From Platanthera guangdongensis (taxonomy: Eukaryota > Streptophyta > Magnoliopsida > Asparagales > Orchidaceae), in the NCBI GenBank assembly GCA_039583875.1, contig CM077162.1, positions 167,977,220 to 168,041,219 of the forward strand: 64,000 nt of DNA, given 5' to 3'. Numbering within the stretch: the stretch's first letter is position 1; the number at the start of each line of letters is the position of its first letter. A program made the position numbers and the translations under genes. Below are positions 18,869 to 31,311 of this stretch, piece after piece. The notes below the pieces were generated by a model. The model worked only from the letters and a program-made list of their open reading frames with translations. It did no database searches and was not told the origin of the DNA.

Positions 18869-21758
18869 TCATTTCTTCTTCTTTGGCTCCTTGTGCTTCT
18901 CCTCTTTAGCTTTATCACTAGGCTGAGTAAACTTGATTTCCCTGTTTGGATTGCCTGCTTGAGTCATTGTCATTGTCATATCAGTAGCACAAATAATATT
19001 TAGGGAAGTAGCTCTTAGCACCACAGCTTCTGGATGTAACTTCATATAATCGTCATCATTAAATAATTTGTTAGCTTTTGCAAACTTGTTGAGTTCTTCC
19101 TTCCTGTATTTGGACATTGTTGTATATTCAGAGGGATCCTTCCCTTCAGCTTTGGCTTTATTGATCAAAGATAGGCCAACCAATTCTTAAAATCTGGCCA
19201 TCCTTGCACTTGTAGCTGTTTCTGGATCCTCAAAAGGTACAGGAGGAGATGCAAGTCTCTTTGGGCTTTCAGCCTTTTGATGTTCAGTAGTTTGTTGTTG
19301 ATGTTGCTGTTGATGTTGATGTTGTTGTTGCCTGCCTGAAGAATAGTGCCTGTGTTGGCTGCTTCAAGAAGAAGAAGATCTACCATGCTGTCTCTGATAA
19401 GTTTGATATTGGGTAGTCCTCTGAGATGAAGAATCTGAAGCACCAGCAGTAGGTGGATGAGGAGGAGGAGGAGGGTCTTTCCTGTATCTCTGTGGAGGAG
19501 GTGAGTACTTCCTTCGTTTCTTCCTATATTTCTGCTGATTTTTGGACAACCACATCAAAATTGGCATGCCCTTGTATGGAGTAATATTCTGAAGAATATA
19601 ATATGGAGTGTCATGTGTTCGGTTTGGCTTTGGAGCAGGAGGTGGAGAAGCTTTCCTCTTCTTAGAAAGTTTCTTTTTCTTAGCAGATGGGCTGTCATCT
19701 GAATCCTCTTCATCATCATCATCTGAAGAGTCCTGTCGATTATCATATAAAGCATTAATCTCTTTCAATGCTTCTGTAGATATGAATAATTGTTCAGCCT
19801 GAGGAGGAGCAGGAGGAAGAGCTGGAGCTGGAGCTGGAGAACTGAGTACATCAGTGCTTTTAGGAACTGACTTATTCTCTTCTTTAATATTAGCCATGAT
19901 CAACTCATCAAGATCAGACATAGGGCTACCATCCATAATGAATGTTGGAGCAGAGATGACTTTGGGAGGGGATGAAGTAATAAAGTAATCAGTTCTGGGT
20001 GGAGATGGAATGACAGGAGCCTCTGTATTTGCAAAACTAGCCTTGAGTTGCATGGCAACATTGGGGCTTATTGGGGAGGTATAGGGAACTATAGCCATGG
20101 ATGGCTTTATGCTGTATACTGGAAGAGAGTTCAAATGAACTGTATCAAAAATACTCAACAAATTCAAAAGTTTTACTGTGGGATTTATAATGTAATCACC
20201 AACAGTTGTTATTTCCTCTGTGTCTGTCTCATCCAGATCCATGTTAGATTCAATAAAATCAATTAAATCAAATAAATCATCAGCTGCTTCAGCTTCTGCT
20301 GCTGTTGCTTCTGCTGCTACTATTACTACTGCTTCTTCTGCTACTGCTACTTCTTCACAGAGTATCTCTCCCTGCCTGGTTTCAGTGGGCACTATAGCCA
20401 GGACCCTAACTGAAGAAGGAGGGATGGATAGAGAAGAAATTCGAGTAGCAAGGGAGGAGATGCAGTTAGCAAGAGGTGAAAGAGCCTCTGCAATGAGGGT
20501 TTTGAGGAGGGGTGTGAGAAGTGCTAAAAGAGGTGGAATGATGGAGGGGTCCAGTGGCAGGAATGCAGGAGGTGTCTCAGTGGGGATAGAAGGGTGGATG
20601 AAAGATGATGGTGGAGGAGGAGGTAGAGAGTCTTGTATAGGTTCATCTCGTGGAGAAGGAGTATGCATGGGGGGATGAAAGCAGATTGAATGATGGTAGG
20701 GATGACAGATTGGAGATGGAAATGTCAACTAAATGTGGTGGTAGTGGAGATGAGGGTGGTGATGGAATTGGTGTAGCATATTGTGATGTTGGTGTACCAT
20801 GTTGGGAGGGAGGTGATGTATGGAAGTGAATATGAGTTTGTAATGGATATACTAGGGATGATGGAGGTGTAGGAGTGTGGACTGTGCTGTGAACTAGTCA
20901 GGGGAGTTGGTGTACCATCTTAGGATGACTTTGGATGGATGGAGGTGGTGGAAGGGAAGATGGAGCATCTTCAGCAGTGTGGGGAGTGGCTGTAGCAGCT
21001 CTTATATTCTCAGAAGGCCTGGAGGAAGAGGAAGAAGCCCTGGATTGCTTGGTGATGGTCCTCTCCCACCTGACAAAGAGGGCACAAGTGAGCCTCTTGG
21101 GGGCATTAATGAATATAGTCGAGATGACCAGGGATTCGACAGCCTTTTCCTGAAGGAAGATTCCTAGAATTCTTCCAAAACACACCTCCTTTTTAGTGTT
21201 TTTTTTCCTGATCAACTCAAACATAATCTTAACCCAATTTACAGGCTTTTTATTCACCATAGCACACATCACCAGAAATTGATGCTTGGTGATGTAATCA
21301 TGGGTTGTATGCTTACTCAGCAGCACCTTGCCCACAACATCTGCAAGAAACTTATATTCTGTAGATAAGTGTTTCTTTAGCAGCTTGTTGGGGGTTTCTC
21401 CAGAATAGCACATTTAATTTAACATTTCATCAAATTCCTCATTATCAATCTCCAACTCTGCTTCACCATTAGTTAATCCAAAAATCTCAATCAGGACGGC
21501 GGGGGTAAGAGAGACTTCGTTACCCGATATTGTGCCTGTCATAGTGTTCTCATCTTTGGTGGAGGAAGTATAGACCCATTCCTTGATTTCTGCGATGGCT
21601 ATCTTTATTTTATTGGACATGAGATTCTTCAACTGCTGATCTTCAAGCAATTTCAGAATGTCCAAGAAGATAGGATCCGAGTGTTGAAACGACTCAAAGT
21701 CTATATCAAATCCAGTATCAAACTTCATTGCTGCAAGACTGCCTGCTGGAATCGCCAT
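18869..21758 (-). pseudogene. Element B ORF3, broken
   Basis: Homologue of the D ORF3 on the minus strand, starting MAIPAGSLAAMKFDTGFDID at 21758. The N-terminal domain includes EYKFLADVVGKVLLSKH and a CFGRILGIFLQEK block. A Pro/Ser-rich middle follows, then an acidic stretch and a KKKKLSKKRKAS nuclear-signal-like cluster (near 19670). The C terminus has YMKLHPEAVV and NPNREIKF. It is interrupted by an in-frame TAA at 21414-21416, a stop near 20898 and frameshifts near 20730, 19370 and 19180. Plus-strand ORFs lying over it, such as 20220-20678, are shadows. No full protein is expected. Confidence 0.82.
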
Positions 21759-22147
21759 AGTACGCCTGCAACAAACAAGAAGGATCAAGTACAATGGAAC
21801 TGAAAGCGCGGGACGGAGGTCGAAGAAAAACCTAGATATATGGTTTTTCAGAATATGAATCGACAAACTCCGTTCAGCGAAAAAATAAAGAATTCTTCGA
21901 TCTGAGGTCGACGAAATATTTTATAGTTAAAAAATTCGTCGATCTTAGTCTAAAGATTTGAAAATATTTTGTCGAGCTCAGTTCGATGATAATTTTCTGA
22001 AGTAGATCGTTGATTTCCATTCGACGAAAATAACTTCACTCACAGAGAGTTCGTCAATCTCCGTTCGACGAATATCTCTAGAACTTTTCTTAGTTCGTCG
22101 ATCTTCGTTCGACAAACTCTGAAAAATTCGTCGACTGCAGACAAAAA
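21759..22147 (-). promoter_or_regulatory. Element B pol-ORF3 spacer with TCGTCGA array and splice-like acceptor
   Basis: Noncoding. From 22135 to about 21870 (minus direction) it carries repeated TCGTCGA and TCGACGA half-sites, the family motif of the B and D LTRs. A weak ATATAT box lies at about 21836-21843. CTTGTTTGTTGCAG ends at 21766, eight bases before the ORF3 ATG, and resembles a 3' splice site. The D spacer has the same order of parts. Confidence 0.55.
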
Positions 22148-23941
22148 TTAAATTAAAGCTTCTCCATTTATCATTTCAAGCTGATTTATAAAGAACAAGT
22201 GATTTCTTTCATCCAGGGGTTTGGTGAAAATATCTGCTCTTTATAAATCAATGTAGATATAGATAAGTTTAATTTTGTTTTTTTCTACATACTCTCTAAT
22301 GAAATGATGTCAAATGCCTATATGCTTAGTCCTACTACGATGGACTGGATTTTGTGCTATGGATATAACACTTGTGTTATCATATAAGAGAGTTGAATTA
22401 TTTAAGTTGAACCCATTGTCCAGGAGTTGGTTTTGAATCCACAGCATCTGGGAATAGCAACTGCCAGCTGCAATATATTCTGCTTCAGCAGTTGATGTAG
22501 TCACAGATGACTGTTTCTTACAGAACCAAGACAATAATCTCATACCAAGGAACTGGCATGTTCCAGAGGTACTCTTTCTGTCTACTCTACATCCAGCAAA
22601 GTCAGCATCTGAGTATCCAATTAACTCAAATTCTAACTCAGTAGGATACCAGAGTCCTAGACTCGGACAACTCTTTATATATCTCAAAATTCTTTTTAGG
22701 AAAACTAGGTGAGATTCTTTAGGGTTCACTTGGAACCTAGCACAAAGACATGTAGTAAACATTATGTCAGGTCTGCTAGCTATAAGGTATAGTAGGGACC
22801 CAATAATACTCCTATATAATTTATGATCAACAGGCTTTCCCATGTTCATCAGAATCTATTACAGTATTAGTGGCCATGGGTGTTTTCTTTGATGAGGCAT
22901 CAACCATCCCAAACTTTTTAATAAGCTCTTTAGCATACTTAACCTGGAATATGAAGATGCCATCAGGTATCTGCTTCACTTGGAGACCAAGAAAGTAGGA
23001 GAGATCACCCATACTACTCATTTCAAACTTAGAATGCATGAGGTCAGAGAATCTCTTGCATAGTTTGGAATCTGTAGACCCAAATATAATGTCATCTACA
23101 TAAATTTATACTAACAAAGTTTGATCCTTATGGTTCCTAGTGAATAATGTTTTATCTACAATGCCTCTAGTGAATTTATGATCTATCATAAAGCTAGCTA
23201 AGGTCTCATACCAAGCTCTTGGAGCTTGCTTTAAACCATAAATTGCTTTATGCAATCTAAAGACATATGAAGGATAAGTTGGAGAGATAAAATCTGGAGG
23301 TTGTTCAACATAAACCTCTTCTTTAAGTACTCCATTTAGAAAAGCACTCTTGACATCCATATGATAAACTTTAAACTTTTTGTAGGCAACATAAGCAAGG
23401 AAGATCCTGATTTCTTCTAACCTTGCAACTGGTGCAAAAGTTTGGTCATTGTCTATTCCTTATTCTTGCATATAGACTTGAGCAACAAGCCCAGCCTTGT
23501 TTCTTACAATTATACCTTGGGAATCTAGCTTATTTCTATATACCCATTTAGTTCCAATGACTAGATAGTCTTTGGGTCGTGGAACTAAATCTCAAACTCT
23601 GCATCTCTCAAATTGATTGAGTTCCTCTTGAATTACAATGATCTAGTGGGGATCTTGCTCAGCATCTTTTTTGGACTGAGGCTCAACTTGAGAGAGGAAA
23701 CAGGCATGCATCACATCTTTGTTGAGTTGATGCATTGTCTGTACACCTACTGACATGTGTCCAATCTCTTGAGATCTAGGATGATCCCTTAGTGTGACAA
23801 GATCAGTGGGTGGAGTTGGTTCAGCAACAACATGCGCAGTTAATTCCTCTTATGGAATAATGTCTGCTGTTGGAGTAGGTTCAGCCACTTCCAATAGTTC
23901 ATTTTCACTGTCTTCATCAGCATATGGAGGAGGAGGTGATG
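22148..23941 (-). pseudogene. pol: Element B pol, second part (RT and RNase H)
   Basis: Continues the pol of 36056-37451 beyond the D insertion. It covers the acidic linker before RT (near 23940-23700), RT from about 23650, the catalytic block IYVDDIIFG (near 23105-23080) and RNase H (22849-22200, with TAEAEY and SRTKHIGI), and it ends INQLEMINGEALI with TAA at 22148-22150. Nonsense codons include one just before the YVDD block (about 23113) and others near 23849, 23643 and 23460. The frame is close to that of D pol but not functional. Confidence 0.85.
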
Positions 23942-23946
23942 TAACC
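23942..23946. repeat. Left target-site duplication of element D (TAACC)
   Basis: TAACC precedes the D 5' LTR and is repeated at 36051-36055 directly after the 3' LTR. This shows a single precise insertion into B pol. Confidence 0.93.
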
Positions 23947-25460
23947 TGTTGGAACACCCTATTACTAATTTGGGTCAGGATCACTATGTCTCTAGGAACC
24001 TTTGTTTGACCTTCTGTATAGCTTAATAGGTCAATTAGAATTGAGTCTAAGGGTTAGAAGTCTAGGATTGGAAGCTGCCCTGAAGACCAAGTTTTTCTGT
24101 CTGGAGACTAAGTCTGATCGTCGAGCTCAGCACGACGATTCGTCAAACTCCGATCGACGATCGTCTAGCTCAACTTCGACAGATCGTCGAGCTCCACTCG
24201 ACGATCGCTGAGCTCAACTTCATAATATCGTCAAACTCCATTCGACGATCGGTGAGCTCAGTTCGACGATTTTGACTCTGCATTGGATCTTTATCTCTGA
24301 GCTCAGTTCGACGATCTTTGAGCTCAGATCGACGATTTTTTTTGCTGCTTAAGTTTTCCAGTTCGCTGAGCTCAGCTCGACTATAGCAGAGCTCAGTTCG
24401 ACGATTTCAGATAACTTCCAGAATTCAAATTCAAATCAGTCAGGAGTTATTCTGCAATTAATTCAGAGATTTGCTAGCCGTTTTCATTTATTTCTGGACC
24501 AAGTTTCAAGGGATCTTTCAAGGAATAATTCTGTGGACTTTCCTCCAGAAGAGTTTATGCAATTAAGGATGCAATCAATGCAGACCAACGGCTATCCTTG
24601 ACAGAGAATGATATTCTATTCTGGAACAGAGAATAAAAGACAAGGTTTTTGAATCCATATCAACCAGAAGAAAGAACACACACAATACAGAATACTGAAA
24701 TATACTCAAAAATCTTCTGCCAAAAAGAATTCTGAAGAACACTCATCAAAGAGATCAAGCTTTCAAAAATCTTCAGATCTCTTCAGCTCTCAAAGTGTTC
24801 AAGGCCACCATCATTTCAAAACTCCAGACACTCAACATTTCAGCTTGCTGAAACCATCTATTGCTGGAGTTCTATCTTTGAAGGCCTATCACCCTCAGCA
24901 AAGCTCTTCTTCCTGAAGATCTCAAGGACTCAGGGGGAGCTTTGACATCAATCCACATAGTCTTCTCAGTTGTTTGAGAAAGAGAAGACTGCCATCACTC
25001 TCTCACCCCCACTCTATAAAAGGTTTCTCAAACTCCCTTCAAAAGTTTGAATCTGGTTTTTGAGCACCTTGTCAAAAGCTCATTGGTGGCAAGACACCTG
25101 ATCAAAAAATCTGCTTTGGTTTTTGAGCACCTTATCAAAAGCTCATTGGTGCCCAGGACACCTGATCAACTCATCCTGCAGTGGATTCCTACCTAGGGTG
25201 GTAGAAGAGTGGATGTACCCAAGTTTGGGGAACCACTATATTCCCTTGTGTCATCTGGTTTTGGCTTGCTTTCTTTTTGTTTCTGGCCTTGATTTTTCTG
25301 TGCTTAGTTTTTGCATAGCTTAGTACTGTGATTAGATTTATTTCTGCTTCCCTGCTCACACATATTACAACAATTGTTGTAAAAGTTTGCAAAAGTTTTT
25401 AAAGCACCATATACTCTATTCACCCCGCTCTAGAGTATATCAGATCTAGTTGCTCTTTCA
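23947..25460 (+). repeat. Element D 5' LTR (1,514 bp)
   Basis: Starts TGTTGGAACACC and ends TTGCTCTTTCA. It contains a TCGTCGA/TCGACGA palindrome array (24117-24410), a TATAAAAG box (25015-25022) and a 10-bp-stem hairpin ATATACTCTA/TAGAGTATAT (25409-25440). It is followed by the primer site TTGGTATCAGAGC (25462-25474) and a leader of about 120 bp with no other feature. Confidence 0.95.
24117..24410 (+). repeat. TCGTCGA/TCGACGAT palindrome array in the element D 5' LTR
   Basis: At least eight half-sites of the types CGTCGAGCTC and GAGCTCAGTTCGACGA, often facing each other as imperfect hairpins. The copy in the 3' LTR (34706-35000) is almost the same. This motif family is shared with B but differs from those of A, C/F and G. 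Confidence 0.85.
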
Positions 25461-25593
25461 ATTGGTATCAGAGCGAGGTTGGTTAAACATACCATATCTG
25501 ATTGGTTGTACAGGCTAACACCTGAACTCCAAGATCCCAAACTAGATCTGCTTTTCCTTTGTATTTTATTATTAGATTCTGTTTGCACAAATC

Positions 25594-27669
25594 ATGGCCC
25601 AAAACAAAGATTATGCTAGCACCAGACCTCCAGTGTGCAATCTGTCAAAGTTTGCACTTTGGAAAGCAAGGATTAGACTTTACATGAACTCTATTGACGA
25701 AGATATATTTAATTCTGTTTTGACAGTGTGTCCAAGACCCCCAGAAAGTACAAGTACAAATGTTGTTCCACCTCCATCAGGAACAGATGCTGACATCAAA
25801 AAATGGAAAGTAGCTGATGCCAAAGCTATGAACATTCTAGCCCAGACAATGTCAGATGACATTTTTCAAAAGGTAGCTGAATGTAATTCAGCCAAGGAAA
25901 TTTGGGATAGACTCTCAGAAATAGTCTCAGGCTCAGCTGATGAGAGAAAGGACAGAAGATCCCATCTCATCTCTCAATATGAGAACTTCAAGAAGGGAGA
26001 GACTGAGTCAGTGGGAGACATGTACAACAGACTGAGTCTAATTGTCAGTGAACTGAGGACATTAGACAAAGAGATCTCTCTAACAGAACTTAATGACAAG
26101 ATCCTAATGTGCTTCCCCAGCACTTGGGATTCAAGAATCTGGCCAATTAAAGATGCCAGAAGTCTGAATGAGATCACCACTGAAGCCTTGTTGGGTAAGC
26201 TCAAATCTTATGAGCTGCTCATCAAGAATAGAGAGGAAGAACAGAAGGCTGCTTCACCAGCCATAAGAAAAGAGAAGACCATAGCATTCAAGGCAACTGA
26301 GGATCTGTCTGAAGATAAAGCTACAGACAATGATGAACTACTCAGCTTGTTGGCCAAAAGATTCTATAAGATGGCCAGAAAGGACTTCAGAAGAAGATCA
26401 TACAAGGAGCAGGATAAGCCAAGGTATGACAAGTCCATTGGTAATAACAAAGACATTATTTGCTTTGGTTGCAGGAAACCAGGGCACATAGTTCCTGACT
26501 GTCCAGAGAACAAGAACAAGGACAGAAGGGACAGAAAAGAAAGAAGAAAGGAGAAAGACTCCAAAAGGAATGGCAATAGCAAACCTTCTTCAAGCAAAAA
26601 TAAGCATACAAGGAAAGGGTTTGTTGCTGAATCCTGGAGTGAGACTGAAGAGGAGTCAGAAGCCTCTTCCAGCTCCAGTGATGATGAGGATGATGCAGAA
26701 GAAAAGGAGTTCTGCATGATGGCAATCAATGCCTCACAGCACAATTCAGAGGAAGAGGAGTCAGAGTCAGACTCAGAGACTCAACCTGAAGAAGATCAGG
26801 TAATTAGTTCTTTTGATTTTACTTCAGAAGATTTTAAATCTGAATTTAAAGCACTGTGTTTAGACCTACTAAAGTCTGAGAAAGAGATTATCTCTCTCAG
26901 AAATCAATTATCTGAACACAATGTTTTAAAGTCAGAAAACCTCAAACTCTCTCAGGAGTTGGAGAACTGTAGGGAACAAGTAGCTTCACTGAAAAGTGAG
27001 CTCTCTGAGGCCAAGAAGCTTGAAGAATCCCTTAATGGGAGAAGCATCAAGCTGATGGACATCACAAGCACAGTGAACTCTAGATTCAACAGTACACTGG
27101 GCTTGGGTGCTTCATCCAGCCAACCTATAGTCCTAACAACTCCCATCAAGTTTATTTCTGACAAGGGAAAGGGAGTTGTAGAGGTTGCCAGGAAAAATTC
27201 TGATCTGCCTCAGAAAACTAAGTCCCAGCAGAAATCGTCGAACGGAGATCGACGATCGCCGAATGAAGATCGACAATCGCCGAACGCAGCTCGACGATCT
27301 CAGGAAAAATCATCGAACGCTGATCGACGATCTAAGCCAAAGTCGTCGAACGCAGGTCGACGATCTCATATACCTGACCTCACCCATAGTCGACCGTCGA
27401 ACGGAGCTCGACGATCTGACCCAAGATCGTCGAACTCAGCTCCAAGATCGTCGAACAGAGGTCAGAGCTCTGAAAACTTTTTCAAAGGCAAATCAAAACT
27501 GAATCCTAAGGGTTCTTCATCCCAAAACTTTAACCCTTATACTGAATGGATCATACCTCCAAGGAGATATCATCCTGAAGGATATAAGAGTCAACCTGGG
27601 ATGTCTTTCATTTCAGAATTTAGAGGTTATCAACCTAGGCCCAAGGTAAACTGGGTCAAAAACAAATGA
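25594..27669 (+). CDS. gag: Element D gag polyprotein, intact
   Basis: 691 residues starting [20 protein letters not shown]. The UBN2-type region spans about residues 20-210. One CCHC zinc knuckle, [14 protein letters not shown], lies near residue 290. A lysine/arginine-rich region follows, then an acidic Ser/Glu-rich stretch (about 345-400), a coiled coil (about 415-480) and an Arg/Ser/Asn-rich tail (about 545-625) made of repeats like SSNGDRRS and SSNADRRS. The tail stands where C gag has a second zinc knuckle and is encoded by the family palindrome. The ORF ends with TGA at 27667-27669; pol follows in another frame. Confidence 0.92.
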   Translation: MAQNKDYASTRPPVCNLSKFALWKARIRLYMNSIDEDIFNSVLTVCPRPPESTSTNVVPPPSGTDADIKKWKVADAKAMNILAQTMSDDIFQKVAECNSAKEIWDRLSEIVSGSADERKDRRSHLISQYENFKKGETESVGDMYNRLSLIVSELRTLDKEISLTELNDKILMCFPSTWDSRIWPIKDARSLNEITTEALLGKLKSYELLIKNREEEQKAASPAIRKEKTIAFKATEDLSEDKATDNDELLSLLAKRFYKMARKDFRRRSYKEQDKPRYDKSIGNNKDIICFGCRKPGHIVPDCPENKNKDRRDRKERRKEKDSKRNGNSKPSSSKNKHTRKGFVAESWSETEEESEASSSSSDDEDDAEEKEFCMMAINASQHNSEEEESESDSETQPEEDQVISSFDFTSEDFKSEFKALCLDLLKSEKEIISLRNQLSEHNVLKSENLKLSQELENCREQVASLKSELSEAKKLEESLNGRSIKLMDITSTVNSRFNSTLGLGASSSQPIVLTTPIKFISDKGKGVVEVARKNSDLPQKTKSQQKSSNGDRRSPNEDRQSPNAARRSQEKSSNADRRSKPKSSNAGRRSHIPDLTHSRPSNGARRSDPRSSNSAPRSSNRGQSSENFFKGKSKLNPKGSSSQNFNPYTEWIIPPRRYHPEGYKSQPGMSFISEFRGYQPRPKVNWVKNK
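27232..27465 (+). repeat. Palindrome array inside the element D gag coding region
   Basis: About ten units of the form TCGTCGAAC, a few nt, GATCGACGATC run in frame through gag and encode Arg/Ser-rich repeats. The motif matches that of the D LTR and of the pol-ORF3 spacer. Spacing is often a multiple of three, so the reading frame is kept. B gag carries the equivalent at 37649-37905. Confidence 0.85.
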
Positions 27670-27670
27670 A

Positions 27671-30600
27671 TTGTTTTATGTGCAGGTGAAGACCTATCCA
27701 ACATCTTACCAGCAATGGTATTTGGATAGTGGGTGCTCTAAGCACATGACAGGGAACAAGGACAACCTCACTTCCTTTAGAGCGAAGCTTGGACCCAAAG
27801 TTATCTTTGGTGATTCCAACTTTGGACAAACTAAAGGATATGGTGAAGTCCAGATTGGTTCAGTAACCTTCAAGAAGGTAGCTTATGTGGAAGGACTGAA
27901 GCACAACCTAATCAGCATCAGTCAGCTATGTGATGAAGGCTACCAGGTGACCTTCAGCAAAACCTTATGCAGAATCAAATCAGAGGACAACACAACTGTG
28001 TTGACAGGTAAAAGGAAAGGTAACATCTATCTAGTAGATTTTCTTTCAACTGATGTAGATATTTGCCTGTTTAACTCTGTCTGTAGACCAAATGTTTTAT
28101 GGCATAAGAGACTAGGACACCTAAACCTTAGAACTATTGCTAGGCTCTCCAAGGACAACCTTGTTAGAGGACTACCTTCTGGCCCCTACAAGAAGGAAGG
28201 ACTCTGCAGGGCTTGTCAATTAGGCAAGCAAACTAAAAACAGTTTTAAGTCACTTAATAAGAGTGATTCACCTAGGATATTGTATCTGTTACACATGGAT
28301 CTATTTGGACCCATCACAGTACAAAGCCTAGGAGGGAAATCCTACACTTTAGTAGTTGTAGATGACTTCTCTAGATTCACTTGGGTGTTCTTTCTAAGGA
28401 AGAAGTCTGATAACTTTAAGTGTCTGACAGAGTTTCTCAAATGTATACAGATTGAGTTCAATACTCACATTGCCCTGATCAGAAGTGATCATGGGACAAA
28501 GTTTGATTCTCTTCTTATGCAAGAGTTCTGTCAGAGTGAAGGGATCAGGCATACTTTCTCAGCTCCTAGAACTCCTCAACAAAATGGGGTAGCTGAAAGG
28601 AAAAATAGAACTCTTATTGAATCTGCCACTACATTGTTGTCAGATGCTCATCTACCTCTATCCTTTTGGGCAGAGGCAGTGAACACCTCCAACTATGTGC
28701 TGAACAGAAGTCTGATACATAAACTAAAGGGAAAGACTCCCTATGAATTACTCAAAGGGAAGAAACCTAAAGTTGACTATTTTAGAATTTTTGGTTGTAT
28801 TTGCTACATTCATAATAATGACAAGAAATATCTAGCAAAATTTCAAGCCAAAGCTGATGAAGGAGTGTTTCTGGGATACTCCATGATCAGCAAGGCCTAT
28901 AGGGTCTATAATAAATCATCTTTGAAAATTGAGGAATCTGTTCATATTTCTTTTGATGAAACTAACATGTCTTTCAAGGAGAAGATTTCTTCTACCATAG
29001 AACCTTTGCAGGAACACTCTCTAGTTGAAGATATGAACAAGTTACAGGTTGCTCAAGAGGATGAAAGCAGTGAAGATGAAGGGAATGCTCAACACATTGA
29101 AGCACAACCTGAAGAGCCAGTTGTTGTACCACAAGAGAAAACAACAACACAGGTTGGTGAACAATCAACACCCCCTGTTGATTTAGTAACATCAAGAGAC
29201 CATCCAATTTCCCAAATAATGGGAGAAATCTCAGCTGGTGTGCAAACCAGAAATCAGGTCAACCAAAACCTATTGCACACCTGCTTCCTATCTCAAATTG
29301 AACCTCAGTCCATTCAAGATGCAGAACAAGATCCACATTGGATCATTGCAATGCAAGAGGAATTGCATCAATTTGAGAGGAACAAGGTATGGGAACTAGT
29401 GCCAAAGCCTAAGGATCATTCCATTGTTGGAACAAAATGGGTATTCAGAAACAAACTGGATGATCAAGGAGTAATTATAAGGAACAAGGCAAGGCTAGTT
29501 GCTCAGGGATATTCTCAAGAAGAAGGAATTGACTACGACCAGACTTTTGCACCTGTTGCAAGATTGGAAGCCATCAGGATATTTCTAGCTTATGCAGCTC
29601 ACAAAGGCTTCAAGGTTTATCAGATGGATGTCAAAAGTGCTTTCTTAAATGGAGACATCAAAGAGGAATTCTATGTCAGACAACCTCCAGGTTTTATCTC
29701 TCCAACTCTTCCTGATTATGTTCTTAGAGTTAACAAAGCATTATATGGTCTCAAGCAAGCTCCTAGAGCATGGTATGAGACCCTAGCATGCTTTCTCTTG
29801 GAAAATGGTTTTATAAGGGGTAGAGTAGACCAAACTCTTTTTATTAGAACCCATAAGTCCCATACCCTACTAGTACAAATTTTTGGTTCTACTGACTCAA
29901 AATTGTACAGAAGGTTTTCTAACCTGATGCATTCTAAATTTGAGATGAGTAGCATGGGTGAGCTATCCTTCTTCCTAGGATTGCAAGTCAAACAACATGC
30001 TGAAGGCATCTTTATTTCTCAAACCAAATATGCTAATGAACTGGTTAAGAAATTTGGTATGTCTGAGGCATCTTGTATGAAAACACCAATGCCTACCAAT
30101 GCTGTATTGGATGCTGATGAACATGGGAAACTTGTTGATCAGACAACATATAGAGCAATGATTGGCTCTTTACTGTATCTCACAGCTAGTAGACCAGATA
30201 TAATGTTTGCTACATGTATATGTGCTAGGTTTCAAGTAAGCCCTAGAGAGTCACACCTCACATTAGTAAAGAGGATTCTCAGGTATGTTAAAAGTTGTCC
30301 AAATCTAGGTCTCTGGTATCCAAAAGATTCAGCATTTGAGTTAACTGGATTCTCTGATGCTAATTATGCTGGATGCAGAATTGATAGGAAAAGCACCAGT
30401 GGAACTTGTCAGTTCCTTGGTGACAGACTTGTCTCTTGGTTTTGTAAGAAACAAACATCTGTGTCAACTTCAACTGCTGAAGCTGAATATATGGCTGCAG
30501 GCAGTTGTTGTTCACAAATTTTGTGGATCCAAAATCAACTCCTAGACTATAGTTACAACTTAGAGAAGTCTAAAATCTTTTGTGATAACACAAGTGCTAT

Positions 30601-30817
30601 TTCCATAGCTCAAAATCCAGTCCTCCATAGTAGGACAAAACACATAGAGATTAGGCATCATTTCTTAAGGGATAATGTTGAAAAACACAAAATTGAATTA
30701 CAATATATCCCAACTGATTTACAAAGGGGAGATATTTTCACCAAGCCTTTGGATGAAAAGAAACACAACTTCTTCCTAAATCAGTTAGGAATGTTAGATG
30801 AAGGAAGCCTTCAATAA
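27671..30817 (+). CDS. pol: Element D pol, open but missing the RT catalytic YVDD block
   Basis: 1,048-residue ORF, one base out of frame with gag, so frameshifting or splicing would be needed. Protease has DSGCS (residue about 18). Integrase has its HHCC finger (LWHKRLGHL to CRACQLGK), D, D in HMDLFGP and RSDHGTKF, and E in AERKNR. RT has the VKSAFLNG and [13 protein letters not shown] blocks. At about 29875-29886 the sequence passes directly from LLVQI to FGSTDSKL: the six residues with YVDD present in A, B, C and G are gone, without a frameshift. RNase H follows with [14 protein letters not shown] and CDNTSAI. The product should be inactive as a reverse transcriptase. Confidence 0.93.
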   Translation: MFYVQVKTYPTSYQQWYLDSGCSKHMTGNKDNLTSFRAKLGPKVIFGDSNFGQTKGYGEVQIGSVTFKKVAYVEGLKHNLISISQLCDEGYQVTFSKTLCRIKSEDNTTVLTGKRKGNIYLVDFLSTDVDICLFNSVCRPNVLWHKRLGHLNLRTIARLSKDNLVRGLPSGPYKKEGLCRACQLGKQTKNSFKSLNKSDSPRILYLLHMDLFGPITVQSLGGKSYTLVVVDDFSRFTWVFFLRKKSDNFKCLTEFLKCIQIEFNTHIALIRSDHGTKFDSLLMQEFCQSEGIRHTFSAPRTPQQNGVAERKNRTLIESATTLLSDAHLPLSFWAEAVNTSNYVLNRSLIHKLKGKTPYELLKGKKPKVDYFRIFGCICYIHNNDKKYLAKFQAKADEGVFLGYSMISKAYRVYNKSSLKIEESVHISFDETNMSFKEKISSTIEPLQEHSLVEDMNKLQVAQEDESSEDEGNAQHIEAQPEEPVVVPQEKTTTQVGEQSTPPVDLVTSRDHPISQIMGEISAGVQTRNQVNQNLLHTCFLSQIEPQSIQDAEQDPHWIIAMQEELHQFERNKVWELVPKPKDHSIVGTKWVFRNKLDDQGVIIRNKARLVAQGYSQEEGIDYDQTFAPVARLEAIRIFLAYAAHKGFKVYQMDVKSAFLNGDIKEEFYVRQPPGFISPTLPDYVLRVNKALYGLKQAPRAWYETLACFLLENGFIRGRVDQTLFIRTHKSHTLLVQIFGSTDSKLYRRFSNLMHSKFEMSSMGELSFFLGLQVKQHAEGIFISQTKYANELVKKFGMSEASCMKTPMPTNAVLDADEHGKLVDQTTYRAMIGSLLYLTASRPDIMFATCICARFQVSPRESHLTLVKRILRYVKSCPNLGLWYPKDSAFELTGFSDANYAGCRIDRKSTSGTCQFLGDRLVSWFCKKQTSVSTSTAEAEYMAAGSCCSQILWIQNQLLDYSYNLEKSKIFCDNTSAISIAQNPVLHSRTKHIEIRHHFLRDNVEKHKIELQYIPTDLQRGDIFTKPLDEKKHNFFLNQLGMLDEGSLQ

Positions 30818-31311
30818 TATCCAAGATTTTGAAAGCTTAAAATTGACCAAGACTAGGCAAACATTCTGATTTTCCTTGGTGTCTAGAATCTTTCTGATCT
30901 CTGAACTGTGCTCGACGATTTCCCCTAAGATCGTCGAACGGAGATCGACGATTTCCAAAAATCGTTGAACTGAGTTCAGCGACTCTCAGATAGTATGAAC
31001 TATCTCTTCCGGTCAACAATCGTCGAACGGCGCTCGACGATTCTGTTCTCTGAACGATCGTCGAACCGAGATCGACGCTCTCCAATATCGTCGAACGGAG
31101 ATCGACGATGTGGAAAACTCTTCAGATTCCTTTAGAAGCCTCGATCGTCGAACTGAGTTCAACGATCTTTCCAATTCTGCGTCGAACCCTAATATAAAAC
31201 TCTTTTTTCGCCGTCGTTCTCTCTTGCGCTTTCGATTTCTCTGCAAGAAGTTTCTTCCCTCCAAACAGTTCTACGCTTGGTCGTTTTGTTTGTTGAATTT
31301 TTGCAGGTACA
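30818..31311 (+). promoter_or_regulatory. Element D pol-ORF3 spacer: palindrome array, TATA-like box, splice-like acceptor
   Basis: Noncoding. TCGTCGAAC/GATCGACGAT units fill about 30905-31185. TATAAAAC at 31193-31200 lies about 112 bp before the ORF3 ATG. TTTTGTTTGTTGAATTTTTGCAG ends at 31306, five bases before the ATG, and resembles a plant 3' splice site. Same order as in B and, less clearly, C. Confidence 0.55.

Noticed and set aside
20220..20678. Plus-strand 152-codon ORF
   Set aside because: Lies antisense over the Ala/Ser/Pro-rich middle of element B ORF3; composition is explained by the low-complexity sequence of the real frame.
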